DNA of 38,140 nt, from NCBI GenBank assembly GCA_902797055.1, contig CADBRT010000072.1, positions 1 through 38,140 of the forward strand, written 5' to 3'. The notes under the pieces are model-generated. The model was not told where the DNA came from. It saw only the letters and a list, made by a program, of their open reading frames with translations, and searched no databases. This document shows, piece by piece, positions 31,478-38,140 of the stretch. Each line of letters opens with the position of its first letter. The stretch's first letter is position 1. The translations under genes and the position numbers were made by a program. The DNA comes from an uncultured Spirochaetaceae bacterium (GTDB taxonomy: Bacteria > Spirochaetota > Spirochaetia > Treponematales > Treponemataceae).

Positions 31478-33349
31478 TCAACCACCGATTCTGTTTATCA
31501 ATGTATTTAAGAGTTCATCCTGAACGCTTACAAACTTTGCAGCAGCCTCATATCCGTACTGGAATTTGATGATGTCCGCAAGCTCTTCATCGATATTGAC
31601 ACCGCTTATACTGTCGCGCAAATCACGCATATCAGTCATGATAGCATTTTTGCTGGCATACATATTTGCAGCCTGTTCACCACGTAATCCAATTCTTGTA
31701 GCTGTATCCGCAAAATAATCATCAAAGGTTCTGTCGCTGCCGACCATCATCTTTGAATTACGGACAGCTGCAATCTCCACAGCAGCGCGTCCGTCATCAG
31801 GTTCCGCCCTGCCCTGACTGTTTTCAAACGCAGCGGCAACACTCTGCACATCATTCTGAATCCGTGGATTGACAACCAAATATCCCGAAGGATTCATCAC
31901 AGGAGTAACGGAGAATTGAGCATCAGCAAGAGCATTGACAGCATCTGCCTGATTCCAGTCAAACGCCCCCTGAGCACCGCTTCCCCCCAAAATGCCGCTG
32001 TATCCAGTGAGGAACATACCGCTGTCTTCAACATGCCTGATTACGAAATCAGGATTACTCATAGACTGTGAAGTCGTCGCCTTAAGCACAAGGTTTGAAT
32101 TTCGGTCGAGATAAGCTTTTACCTCGGCATTGCTGTCATTGATACGGTTGATAACATCCTCAACAGTGTCTGTCGGATAATAGGTTACAGAAACATTACC
32201 TTCCGTACCGTTGAATGTCATTGTGCCTTGAAGACCAATCTGCTCCTGAGGTTTCAATGTATGGGCACCAGTGAGTCTGAATACATATGAATGATCTACA
32301 GCACCGTCACCGTCTCTGTCATAGTTGCCGTTTGTGTTCTCAACAAAAGGATGCTCAGTAAAGAAATCAAGTCCTGTGACATTGTTTTTTCCAATAGCGT
32401 TCCGATGGATATCATTCACCAAATCAGCGAAGTTCAAAGTCATTGTATCAAGTGACTGGAGTTCACTGCGGATATCCTTGTCGCGGAGCTCTACCAAGGC
32501 GCCAAGACTTCCGCCGCGGAATGAAGCTGGAACAGCTGTATCATGCCAGACAAGACGCGTATAAGCATTGTTGTCGAGATCTGTCACTTCATCAATCTGA
32601 CGTGAGAGGCTTCCCTGCACAATCATCTGTCCATCAGTGTGCACAAGGAATTCATCAGGATCGGAACGGTCGACAGTCACGTTTATTATCTTTCCAAGCT
32701 TTTCTACCAACAAGTCGCGTCTGTCCATCAAATCATTCGGATTGTCACCGAGTGCAGTACTACGTACAATCTCACCATTTATATCAGCAATTTGACGGCT
32801 GAGGTCATTGACCTGCTTTACTCTAGCCTTGATATCACCGTTGATCTGATTGCCAATGGCCATAAGCCCCATATTGTTCTGTTTGATTGAATTGGTGAGA
32901 TTCTCACCGCGTGTAACAACGGCCTGTCGGGCGGCATCACTGCCCGGATCTTTTGAAAGCTCCTGCCAGCTCTGCCAGAACTTATCCATATTACTTCTGA
33001 CAGAAACTTCATCAGGTTCATTGTAAATCTGCTCAATCATGGCATAATAATTATCCCGTGTCTCCCAGTAGGATTCTTCATTCGTCTGGGCTATTATACG
33101 GGTGTCGAGCAACTCGTCCCTCACGCGGGTAATACTTGCAACATTGGTTCCCTGCCCAATCTGTCCAGATACTTCTGCTCGTGACAAATCAGGGCGGTCA
33201 AGAGGATCCATCGTCGTGACATTGACCCTCTGCCTGCTGTATCCCTCAGTAGTTGCATTAGAGATATTGTGGCCAGCAGTCTGAATCTGCGTGCTGTGTG
33301 CCATAAGACTGCGCTTTCCAAGTTCAATTCCTGCAAAAGTACCTGACAT
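31478..33349 (-). CDS. flgK: flagellar hook-associated protein FlgK
   Basis: FlgK (HAP1) is the first junction protein on the hook. The 623-aa protein has the rod/hook-type N-terminus (FAGIELGKRSLMAHSTQIQT, then AGHNISNATTEGYSRQRV) and a C-terminus of the same class ending FQYGYEAAAKFVSVQDELLNTLI. The central region includes a DRDGDGAVD loop at residues 344-352, like a calcium-binding loop. GGAGG precedes the ATG by about 10 nt. It follows flgN after 70 nt and precedes flgL. Confidence 0.96.
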   Translation of the reverse strand: MSGTFAGIELGKRSLMAHSTQIQTAGHNISNATTEGYSRQRVNVTTMDPLDRPDLSRAEVSGQIGQGTNVASITRVRDELLDTRIIAQTNEESYWETRDNYYAMIEQIYNEPDEVSVRSNMDKFWQSWQELSKDPGSDAARQAVVTRGENLTNSIKQNNMGLMAIGNQINGDIKARVKQVNDLSRQIADINGEIVRSTALGDNPNDLMDRRDLLVEKLGKIINVTVDRSDPDEFLVHTDGQMIVQGSLSRQIDEVTDLDNNAYTRLVWHDTAVPASFRGGSLGALVELRDKDIRSELQSLDTMTLNFADLVNDIHRNAIGKNNVTGLDFFTEHPFVENTNGNYDRDGDGAVDHSYVFRLTGAHTLKPQEQIGLQGTMTFNGTEGNVSVTYYPTDTVEDVINRINDSNAEVKAYLDRNSNLVLKATTSQSMSNPDFVIRHVEDSGMFLTGYSGILGGSGAQGAFDWNQADAVNALADAQFSVTPVMNPSGYLVVNPRIQNDVQSVAAAFENSQGRAEPDDGRAAVEIAAVRNSKMMVGSDRTFDDYFADTATRIGLRGEQAANMYASKNAIMTDMRDLRDSISGVNIDEELADIIKFQYGYEAAAKFVSVQDELLNTLINRIGG

Positions 33350-33419
33350 TTGTTACTTCCTCCAGTCGTATCCCACCCGGATTTCTTCTATTAAATAATT
33401 ATGCGATTCTTTTTCCGAT

Positions 33420-34100
33420 TCACATTTCTGTATTTACAAGCATACTGTCAATCTCCGGACGCACCATCTTGCCGGAGGCTGAATATGTTGAACCACGCTT
33501 TACGAAACATTCTTCTATAATGTTTCCGATAAAGTCTTTTGTTGCGCCGACATAATTCCGAAGCGCTTCATTTTCAATCTTGCTCTTTGCGAGCTTACTG
33601 CGCAAACTGACGAGAACAGGCTCTACATCCTGATCAAAATAGACACCTCTGTCATCACCGGCAATCTTCTCACGTTCATCGTCCAAAGCAACGAACCTGT
33701 CGCTCATCACCTGAAGATTAGATATGGAAGCCTGCAAATTCTCCCATTTGCGGTTTTTCACATTCTTATGGAGTTTCCCCTGCTCCTTAAGAATTGAATC
33801 AAGCAATTCATCCTGAGATTTGAGCACCCGCACGAGCAAATCGTGCTTAAGAGTCACAACCGGCGCACCATTTTCATCGACTTTGACATTATCAGTCTGC
33901 GAAATCTGATTCTCAGAATCTTCTGTCGGAACACATTCCGAAATATCACGTACAAAGGTTTCGTTTGCAGAAGCCGGATTCACCTGCTCAGTTTCAACAG
34001 GCTTTTCTTTTTTCTGCTCAGGAACCTGCTCAGAAGCGAATAATGTCTGTGCGGTTTTCTTAAGCGTATCCCGCAACGCTTGCATAAACCCCTTTTTCAT
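33420..34100 (-). CDS. flgN: FlgN-like chaperone for hook-associated proteins
   Basis: A 226-aa protein. The C-terminal two-thirds (from about residue 85) is a helical coiled coil with FlgN character: LLVRVLKSQDELLDSILKEQ, NRKWENLQASISNLQVMSD and RFVALDDEREKI. FlgN binds FlgK and FlgL before export. The N-terminal 80 residues are acidic, low-complexity and probably disordered, an addition compared with the usual 140-aa FlgN. The frame extends to a GTG at 34115, but GGAAGGA lies a few bases before the ATG at 34100, which is preferred. First gene of the flgK operon, downstream of a sigma-28 promoter. The family call rests on pattern and position. Confidence 0.8.
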   Translation of the reverse strand: MKKGFMQALRDTLKKTAQTLFASEQVPEQKKEKPVETEQVNPASANETFVRDISECVPTEDSENQISQTDNVKVDENGAPVVTLKHDLLVRVLKSQDELLDSILKEQGKLHKNVKNRKWENLQASISNLQVMSDRFVALDDEREKIAGDDRGVYFDQDVEPVLVSLRSKLAKSKIENEALRNYVGATKDFIGNIIEECFVKRGSTYSASGKMVRPEIDSMLVNTEM

Positions 34101-34181
34101 AGTCTTCCTTCCCACCCTTTTTCAATGTTACCTCTGTAAAACTTACCAGAAACCGACATTAAAGATACTATATCATTTCAA

Positions 34182-34208
34182 TTATCGGAAAATTAACTGT
34201 AATCTTTA
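34182..34208 (-). promoter_or_regulatory. sigma-28 (FliA/WhiG-type) promoter of the flgN-flgK-flgL-fliW-csrA operon
   Basis: On the minus strand TAAAGATT (34201-34208), 11 nt, then TCCGATAA (34182-34189). The consensus is TAAAGTTT-N11-GCCGATAA, so 14 of 16 positions match with correct spacing. The start is predicted near 34175, leaving a leader of about 75 nt. Confidence 0.8.
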
Positions 34209-34248
34209 GAGTTTCAATAAAAATAAAAAAGCAACTTGCAAAAGACTG

Positions 34249-34282
34249 TTACTTTTTTCGCCAAGTATGATAGGATAGAGGT
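34249..34282 (+). promoter_or_regulatory. xseB promoter, leaderless type
   Basis: TAGGAT at 34271-34276 lies 6 nt before the ATG at 34283; TTACTT (34249-34254) is a weak -35 at 16 nt. An overlapping TATGAT (34266-34271) would start about 5 nt upstream of the ATG. AGAGG adjoins the ATG too closely for a standard ribosome site. Confidence 0.5.
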
Positions 34283-34606
34283 ATGAAAGATTTCGAAAAG
34301 AATCTGGAAAGGCTGGAACAGCTCACCCAAGACATAAAGAAAAGCGATATCACCCTTGAAGATGCCCTGAAAGATTTTGAAGAGGGCATAAAACTTGCAA
34401 AGGACATGGAAAAGACACTGGATGACATAGAAGGAAAAGTCCAAATTCTGATGAGCGGAAAAGCGACAGAAGAAACAGAGGACATTCCAGAACAGGATGA
34501 TAAAAAGACAACGAAAAAACGTACACCGAAGGCAAAAAAAGAAGCTGAACCGGTTCTGGAACTGTTCACCGGTTCCACTGAAATAAACGGAACCCGAAAC
34601 GTCTGA
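34283..34606 (+). CDS. xseB: exodeoxyribonuclease VII small subunit
   Basis: XseB associates with XseA to form the single-strand-specific exonuclease VII. The 107-aa protein has the conserved helical pair FEKNLERLEQLTQDIKKSDI and LEDALKDFEEGIKLAKDMEK (residues 4-46), the full family domain. After it comes a lysine-rich, probably disordered tail (DDKKTTKKRTPKAKKEAEP) about 40 residues longer than usual. xseA is not in the window. Its stop overlaps the mutL start by one base (TGATG), so the two are coupled. Confidence 0.92.
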   Translation: MKDFEKNLERLEQLTQDIKKSDITLEDALKDFEEGIKLAKDMEKTLDDIEGKVQILMSGKATEETEDIPEQDDKKTTKKRTPKAKKEAEPVLELFTGSTEINGTRNV

Positions 34607-36483
34607 TGGCAGTACGACAGCTCGACACGGAAGTCGCCCGGAAAATTGCAGCGGGAGAAGTCATAGACAGGCCCAGCGCAATCGTCAGAGAACTGCTAGA
34701 CAATGCAGTTGACAGCGGAGCAAGGCGAATAATCGTAGAAATCGAAAGCGGCGGCATCGATAAAATACGTGTCATAGATGACGGGTGCGGCATGGACAAA
34801 GGAGACCTTTTTGCCTGCGCCAGACCGCATGCGACGAGCAAAATTTCAACAGAAGCAGATCTTTTGAACCTGACAACGCTCGGCTTCCGCGGAGAAGCAC
34901 TGTCATCCATGGCGGCAGTCAGCAGATTACAGATAACAAGCGGAACCTGGCGGATGTCCGCTTCCGTCACAGAAGACCATACCATGACACAGGTTTCCCC
35001 TGTCAAAGGCTGTATTGTTCAGACTGCAGGACTGTTTGAAAATTTTCCCGCCCGCAGACGATTTCTCAAGCGGCCGGCCAGCGAGGCCATGATGTGCCGC
35101 ACCACCTTTGCAGAAAAAGCGATTCCCCGCCCAGACATTGCATTCAACCTTATTATAGATGGACAGGACAAACTGAACCTCTGTGCAGATCAAACGCTTT
35201 GTGAACGATTCGTCGACAGCATGGGGTTCAAAGAATCTCCCGAACTCTTTTACGAACTGTCGGAATCATCCAATGACAGTAAAGAGGACTGGTCGTTCAC
35301 CTTGATTCTGGGAGAACCGGCTGTTACACGGAATTCACGGAAAGACATCTTCATCTATGTGAACGGTCGCAGAATACAAGAGTATTCCCTTGTTCAAGCC
35401 ATAGAATACGGCTGTCAGGGGTATTTTCCAAACGGATTGCATCCGGCAGCCTGTCTGCTAGTCCAAATGGATCCGTCGCTCGTCGACTTCAATATTCATC
35501 CGGCAAAACGGGAAGCGAAATTTAAAGACCTCGCTCCCCTGCATCACAGCGTCAGCGTAACCACACGGAATTTCTTCAAGCAATACACAGTCAAAAACAT
35601 CATCGAGCAGAATGACGAAAACTCTCCGCAGAATGCAGCCTTTGCATTTGAAGGAAATGAAGAGCGGTATGTTTCTGCTCCAACGCAATATGAAAACAAC
35701 ATTCCTCATTTCTCTGGAAAATCGGGCGCAAGCGTAACGGAAAGGCTGATACAGCCATCTTACAAACCAAGTCACACCTTTGAAAGTGACGCACGAAGCA
35801 AGTTCTTCGACCAAAAAGAGCACAGCCTGATGAAAGATTTTTCTCAGGGAATGCAACACATCCTCGACAGCGTCGAAAATGCCTCGGTAGAAGGACATAT
35901 CACAAAACCAAACTATACGGAACAGCTCCAAAGTGAAGAAGACGGATTTCACTTTGTCGGCAGTACACTTGGATCTTTTTTGATAGCGGAAAAAAACGAT
36001 GTCCTGTACATCATTGACCAGCACGCTGCCCATGAACGCTATTTGTACAATAAAATAATGGAGGACGCAGGGCAAAAACAGGCATTGCTCTATCCCTACA
36101 CGGTAAAAACGGACAGTACTTCTGATGACAACTACCTCGAACAACTGCAAGCCAAGTTGGAAGAAGCGGGATTTACCGGAAAAAACAGGGGCAACGGAAC
36201 ATGGGAATTCACGACAGTTCCTATACGATGGAAAGGAACGGAAGAAGACCTCAAAAAAGACCTTTTGGACAGAAGAATCACTCCCACTGACATGATAAAT
36301 GCAGTAGCCGCCTCCACTGCATGCCGTGCAGCAGTCAAAGACGGCGATGTTCTTGACCGAGATACAGCCGCATGGATTGCAAACCTCGCCCTTGCACTGC
36401 CCGATCCGCACTGCCCTCACGGACGTCCCGTTTACACCACCATAACCCGTAAACAGCTTTTTATGCTCGTCAAAAGGATATAA
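34606..36483 (+). CDS. mutL: DNA mismatch repair protein MutL
   Basis: Mismatch-repair ATPase that links MutS to strand removal. The 625-aa protein has the GHKL ATPase motifs LDNAVDSGARRI, DDGCGM and TLGFRGEALSS, and the second-domain VNGRRIQE and HPAKREAKF. The C-terminal dimerisation domain contains DQHAAHERYLYN (471-482), ACRAAVKDGD and CPHGRPV. These resemble the endonuclease motifs of MutL proteins from MutH-lacking bacteria, but the last position of DQHAx2Ex4E is Asn482 instead of Glu. No Shine-Dalgarno is needed if translation is coupled to xseB. Confidence 0.95.
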   Translation: MAVRQLDTEVARKIAAGEVIDRPSAIVRELLDNAVDSGARRIIVEIESGGIDKIRVIDDGCGMDKGDLFACARPHATSKISTEADLLNLTTLGFRGEALSSMAAVSRLQITSGTWRMSASVTEDHTMTQVSPVKGCIVQTAGLFENFPARRRFLKRPASEAMMCRTTFAEKAIPRPDIAFNLIIDGQDKLNLCADQTLCERFVDSMGFKESPELFYELSESSNDSKEDWSFTLILGEPAVTRNSRKDIFIYVNGRRIQEYSLVQAIEYGCQGYFPNGLHPAACLLVQMDPSLVDFNIHPAKREAKFKDLAPLHHSVSVTTRNFFKQYTVKNIIEQNDENSPQNAAFAFEGNEERYVSAPTQYENNIPHFSGKSGASVTERLIQPSYKPSHTFESDARSKFFDQKEHSLMKDFSQGMQHILDSVENASVEGHITKPNYTEQLQSEEDGFHFVGSTLGSFLIAEKNDVLYIIDQHAAHERYLYNKIMEDAGQKQALLYPYTVKTDSTSDDNYLEQLQAKLEEAGFTGKNRGNGTWEFTTVPIRWKGTEEDLKKDLLDRRITPTDMINAVAASTACRAAVKDGDVLDRDTAAWIANLALALPDPHCPHGRPVYTTITRKQLFMLVKRI

Positions 36484-36640
36484 GACAAAAACCTCCCGTG
36501 TTCAATGCTTTTGCGCAATCTGCTCAAGGATGAACGGATCTTTTATCTTGCTGTAAGCTTTGTGTTCATCACTGACAAACACAAGCGGGGAAAGAATCTT
36601 TGCTCGCTTTTTTACACTGAGACGTACAAAAGGCGCTGTA

Positions 36641-36669
36641 TTGAAACAAACGCTTCTGTACGATATAGT
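36641..36669 (+). promoter_or_regulatory. glycosyltransferase promoter, near-leaderless
   Basis: TTGAAA (36641-36646), exactly 17 nt, TATAGT (36664-36669), then 9 nt to the ATG at 36679. It lies inside the open frame that extends upstream to 36505, so that extension is unlikely to be translated. The remainder of the 195-nt gap after mutL shows no other feature. Confidence 0.65.
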
Positions 36670-36678
36670 GGGAAAACC

Positions 36679-37884
36679 ATGCGATTATTGTACGACCTTA
36701 CAGCGACACAACCTTCCCCCGAAAGTAAGTTCCACGGAGGAGGAGCCTACGGCGAGGTAGTTTTTTTCAAACTTTTGGACTATCTTGACCGGGTGTCCCT
36801 GTACTGCGTGTACGATGCAAAGTCCTATATCAACCCGCAACTGCTGGAAAAAATACGGATGTTCAACATTCCGCTTTTTGACATAAACAAAACACCGCTT
36901 TTAAAGATTGTAAAGGACAACAACCTCCAGCGTGCATATTCCGCCATGCTGAACTTAAGTCAGAAATGGCCGCTCGATGATGTCCGCGTGTATACAACGG
37001 TTCACGGGTTGCGTACTGTTGAAATGCCTACGGATTATACAATGCACCGATACGAAACAAACCCGTTCCACCGATGCAAGAGTTTTTTGAATGAACACAT
37101 TTTCAAAGGGCTGTACCGGCGCAAGATGTGGCTCATTAACGGAAAGATAATTTGGGATCCGAGAATCCAGATTATAACCATTTCAAACCATTCGCTCGCT
37201 TCAATCCGCAGTTTCTACCCGGAAGCTATGGGCATTCACGTTCCTGTGTTCGCCTCCCCTACCTTCGACCAGCTGGACAACTACAGGGAAGAGGAAGTCG
37301 AAGAAAACGCTGACGCATTGCAGGAACTTGGAATTGAAGAGCACAAGTATTTTCTCATGACCAGCGCCGCCCGATGGATAAAGAATACCATCCGTGCTGT
37401 TGCAGCATTGGACAGCCTCTTTTCGACGAAGTACGCCGACGGCTACAAAGCGGTCGTTACCGGTGTCACGAACCCCTCGGTGTTTCTTCACGGCATAAAA
37501 AATAAAAAGCGCTTCGTTTTCTTGGACTATATTGAACGCCCGCTGCTGAATCTTCTGACAGAAAAGCAGTATGCCTTCATTTATCCGTCATTGAACGAGG
37601 GGTTCGGCTATCCTCCGATTCATGCCATGAAACACGGTGCTCCAGTTGCAGCCTCAGGCACATCTTCCATACCGGAAGTATGCGGAGATGCTGCGCTGTA
37701 TTTCGACCCGTATTCTGTCAGCGAGATACGGAACAGACTCTTCCAACTGCTTGACGCTGACATCCACGCGGACTATTCTGCACGCGGTCTGAAACGGTAT
37801 GAATATATTTCTGCAAAGCAGAAGCGGGACTTAACAAGCCTCGTCGAGTTCATTATCGAAGAAAATGCAGACAGTAAGTTCTGA
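36679..37884 (+). CDS. GT4-type glycosyltransferase
   Basis: A 401-aa cytoplasmic or membrane-associated GT-B glycosyltransferase of the family 4 (group 1) type, probably for surface glycan or glycolipid synthesis. The C-terminal domain shows the nucleotide-sugar region FIYPSLNEGFGYPPIHAM then KHGAPVAASGTSSIPEVCGDAALYFDP. The usual EGFGxPxxEAM has His instead of the second Glu of the EX7E motif. The N-terminal domain (LLYDLTATQPSPESKFHGGG) resembles mannosyltransferase-like members. The frame extends to 36505, but the N-terminal family start MRLLYDL and the promoter at 36641-36669 favour 36679. Donor and acceptor unknown. It is transcribed alone after mutL. Confidence 0.87.
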   Translation: MRLLYDLTATQPSPESKFHGGGAYGEVVFFKLLDYLDRVSLYCVYDAKSYINPQLLEKIRMFNIPLFDINKTPLLKIVKDNNLQRAYSAMLNLSQKWPLDDVRVYTTVHGLRTVEMPTDYTMHRYETNPFHRCKSFLNEHIFKGLYRRKMWLINGKIIWDPRIQIITISNHSLASIRSFYPEAMGIHVPVFASPTFDQLDNYREEEVEENADALQELGIEEHKYFLMTSAARWIKNTIRAVAALDSLFSTKYADGYKAVVTGVTNPSVFLHGIKNKKRFVFLDYIERPLLNLLTEKQYAFIYPSLNEGFGYPPIHAMKHGAPVAASGTSSIPEVCGDAALYFDPYSVSEIRNRLFQLLDADIHADYSARGLKRYEYISAKQKRDLTSLVEFIIEENADSKF

Positions 37885-37901
37885 CACCCTGCCGGCCTCC
37901 A

Positions 37902-38028
37902 GAACTTCCGTGCTATACTTTTACAAGGACATGCAGGGAAGAGCCGGACACAACGTCTAGAGCTTCCGTGTAATACGCGGCTTCCGGTCGCGTGACCAGC
38001 TTATCATCACTGAGCTCCGTGCAATGCA
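37902..38028. repeat. three degenerate 16-nt repeats in the right-hand intergenic region
   Basis: GAACTTCCGTGCTATAC (from 37902), GAGCTTCCGTGTAATAC (from 37960) and GAGCTCCGTGCAATGC (from 38012) share the pattern GARCTTCCGTGnnATRC at 58- and 52-nt spacing. The first contains an extended -10-like TGCTATACT (37911-37919). No gene of useful length is visible between 37885 and 38050. Confidence 0.35.
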
Positions 38029-38048
38029 TGGAGGCATGGGCACAGTAA

Positions 38049-38092
38049 ACAAAAACGCCCCTGTGTTGCGGTATACATTGCAGCACAGGGGC
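38049..38092 (-). terminator. strong terminator for a minus-strand gene entering from the right
   Basis: Stem of 13 bp (38080-38092 with 38057-38069, one G-U pair), a 10-nt loop, and on the minus strand a T-rich tail at 38055-38049 (TTTTTGT). The 40 nt to its right on the minus strand end in stop codons in all three frames; one frame (TAA at 38098-38100) could be the end of a truncated gene, but too little is present to name it. Confidence 0.8.
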
Positions 38093-38140
38093 TTGGTTTA
38101 GCTAGGGCTTATGTTCTGGGCGTACACACACAACGTGCAA

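Noticed and set aside
35458..36420. 320-codon minus-strand open frame opposite mutL
   Set aside because: Antisense shadow of MutL; Cys- and Phe-rich translation with no recognisable domain.
36505..36678. 58-codon N-terminal extension of the glycosyltransferase
   Set aside because: A TTGAAA-17-TATAGT promoter lies inside it and the family N-terminus begins at 36679; the extension has no domain character.

Overview
The window looks like chromosome of a treponeme (Spirochaetes, genus Treponema or a close relative). The main evidence is two tandem FlaB-type core flagellins without a variable middle domain, followed by flaG and fliD, and a separate flgN-flgK-flgL-fliW-csrA operon ending in a CsrA-FliW pair. 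A MetQ lipoprotein of the treponemal methionine-binding type, many small treponeme-style orphan proteins and moderate GC content agree with this. I see no rRNA, tRNA, CRISPR array, insertion sequence or prophage.

Layout, left to right. (1) 138-5265, minus strand: a secreted beta-propeller protein, two sodium-coupled symporters (SSS and SNF/NSS families) and tsaD. (2) 5356-6668: an alpha/beta hydrolase convergent with msrA; directly upstream of msrA lies a decayed metQ copy. (3) 7051-13427, plus strand: M20 amidohydrolase, an L-2-hydroxyacid dehydrogenase, metN-metI-metQ and a GlcD-type flavin oxidase. I read this as a methionine, N-acyl-amino-acid and 2-hydroxyacid uptake and salvage cluster. 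(4) 13443-16141, minus strand: a CxxCxxCC protein and a methyl-accepting chemotaxis protein. (5) 16316-21373, plus strand: an orphan gene, argF, a small secreted protein, a DHH phosphoesterase, a sigma-70-like protein behind a consensus sigma-54 promoter, and rdgB. (6) 21571-29513, plus strand: flaB, flaB, flaG, fliD, an orphan in the FliS/FliT position, a PilZ protein, an 87-aa orphan, tsaE and tsaB. (7) 29510-34100, minus strand: flgN-flgK-flgL-fliW-csrA behind a good sigma-28 promoter. (8) 34283-37884, plus strand: xseB-mutL and a glycosyltransferase.

Three themes connect the genes. Flagellar filament assembly and its control fall in one region: flagellins, cap, junction proteins, chaperones, and the CsrA-FliW switch whose expected target is the flagellin leader. 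Both flaB leaders are about 150 nt long, structured, and carry CsrA-like GGA motifs, one presented in a hairpin tetraloop and others at the Shine-Dalgarno. Methionine metabolism links metNIQ, msrA and the metQ relic. The t6A tRNA-modification genes tsaD, tsaE and tsaB are all present in two places.

The most unusual signal is architectural. At least ten genes have a sigma-70-like -10 box only 6-9 nt from the start codon, several with a -35 box at a 17-nt spacing, and usually no convincing Shine-Dalgarno. This predicts leaderless or nearly leaderless mRNAs and fixes several start codons downstream of the longest open frame. Genes inside operons use ordinary GGAGG-type sites instead. A second notable signal is the sigma-54 promoter in front of a sigma-70-like gene, which suggests a sigma cascade. 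All calls come from reading the sequence; no database search was run.
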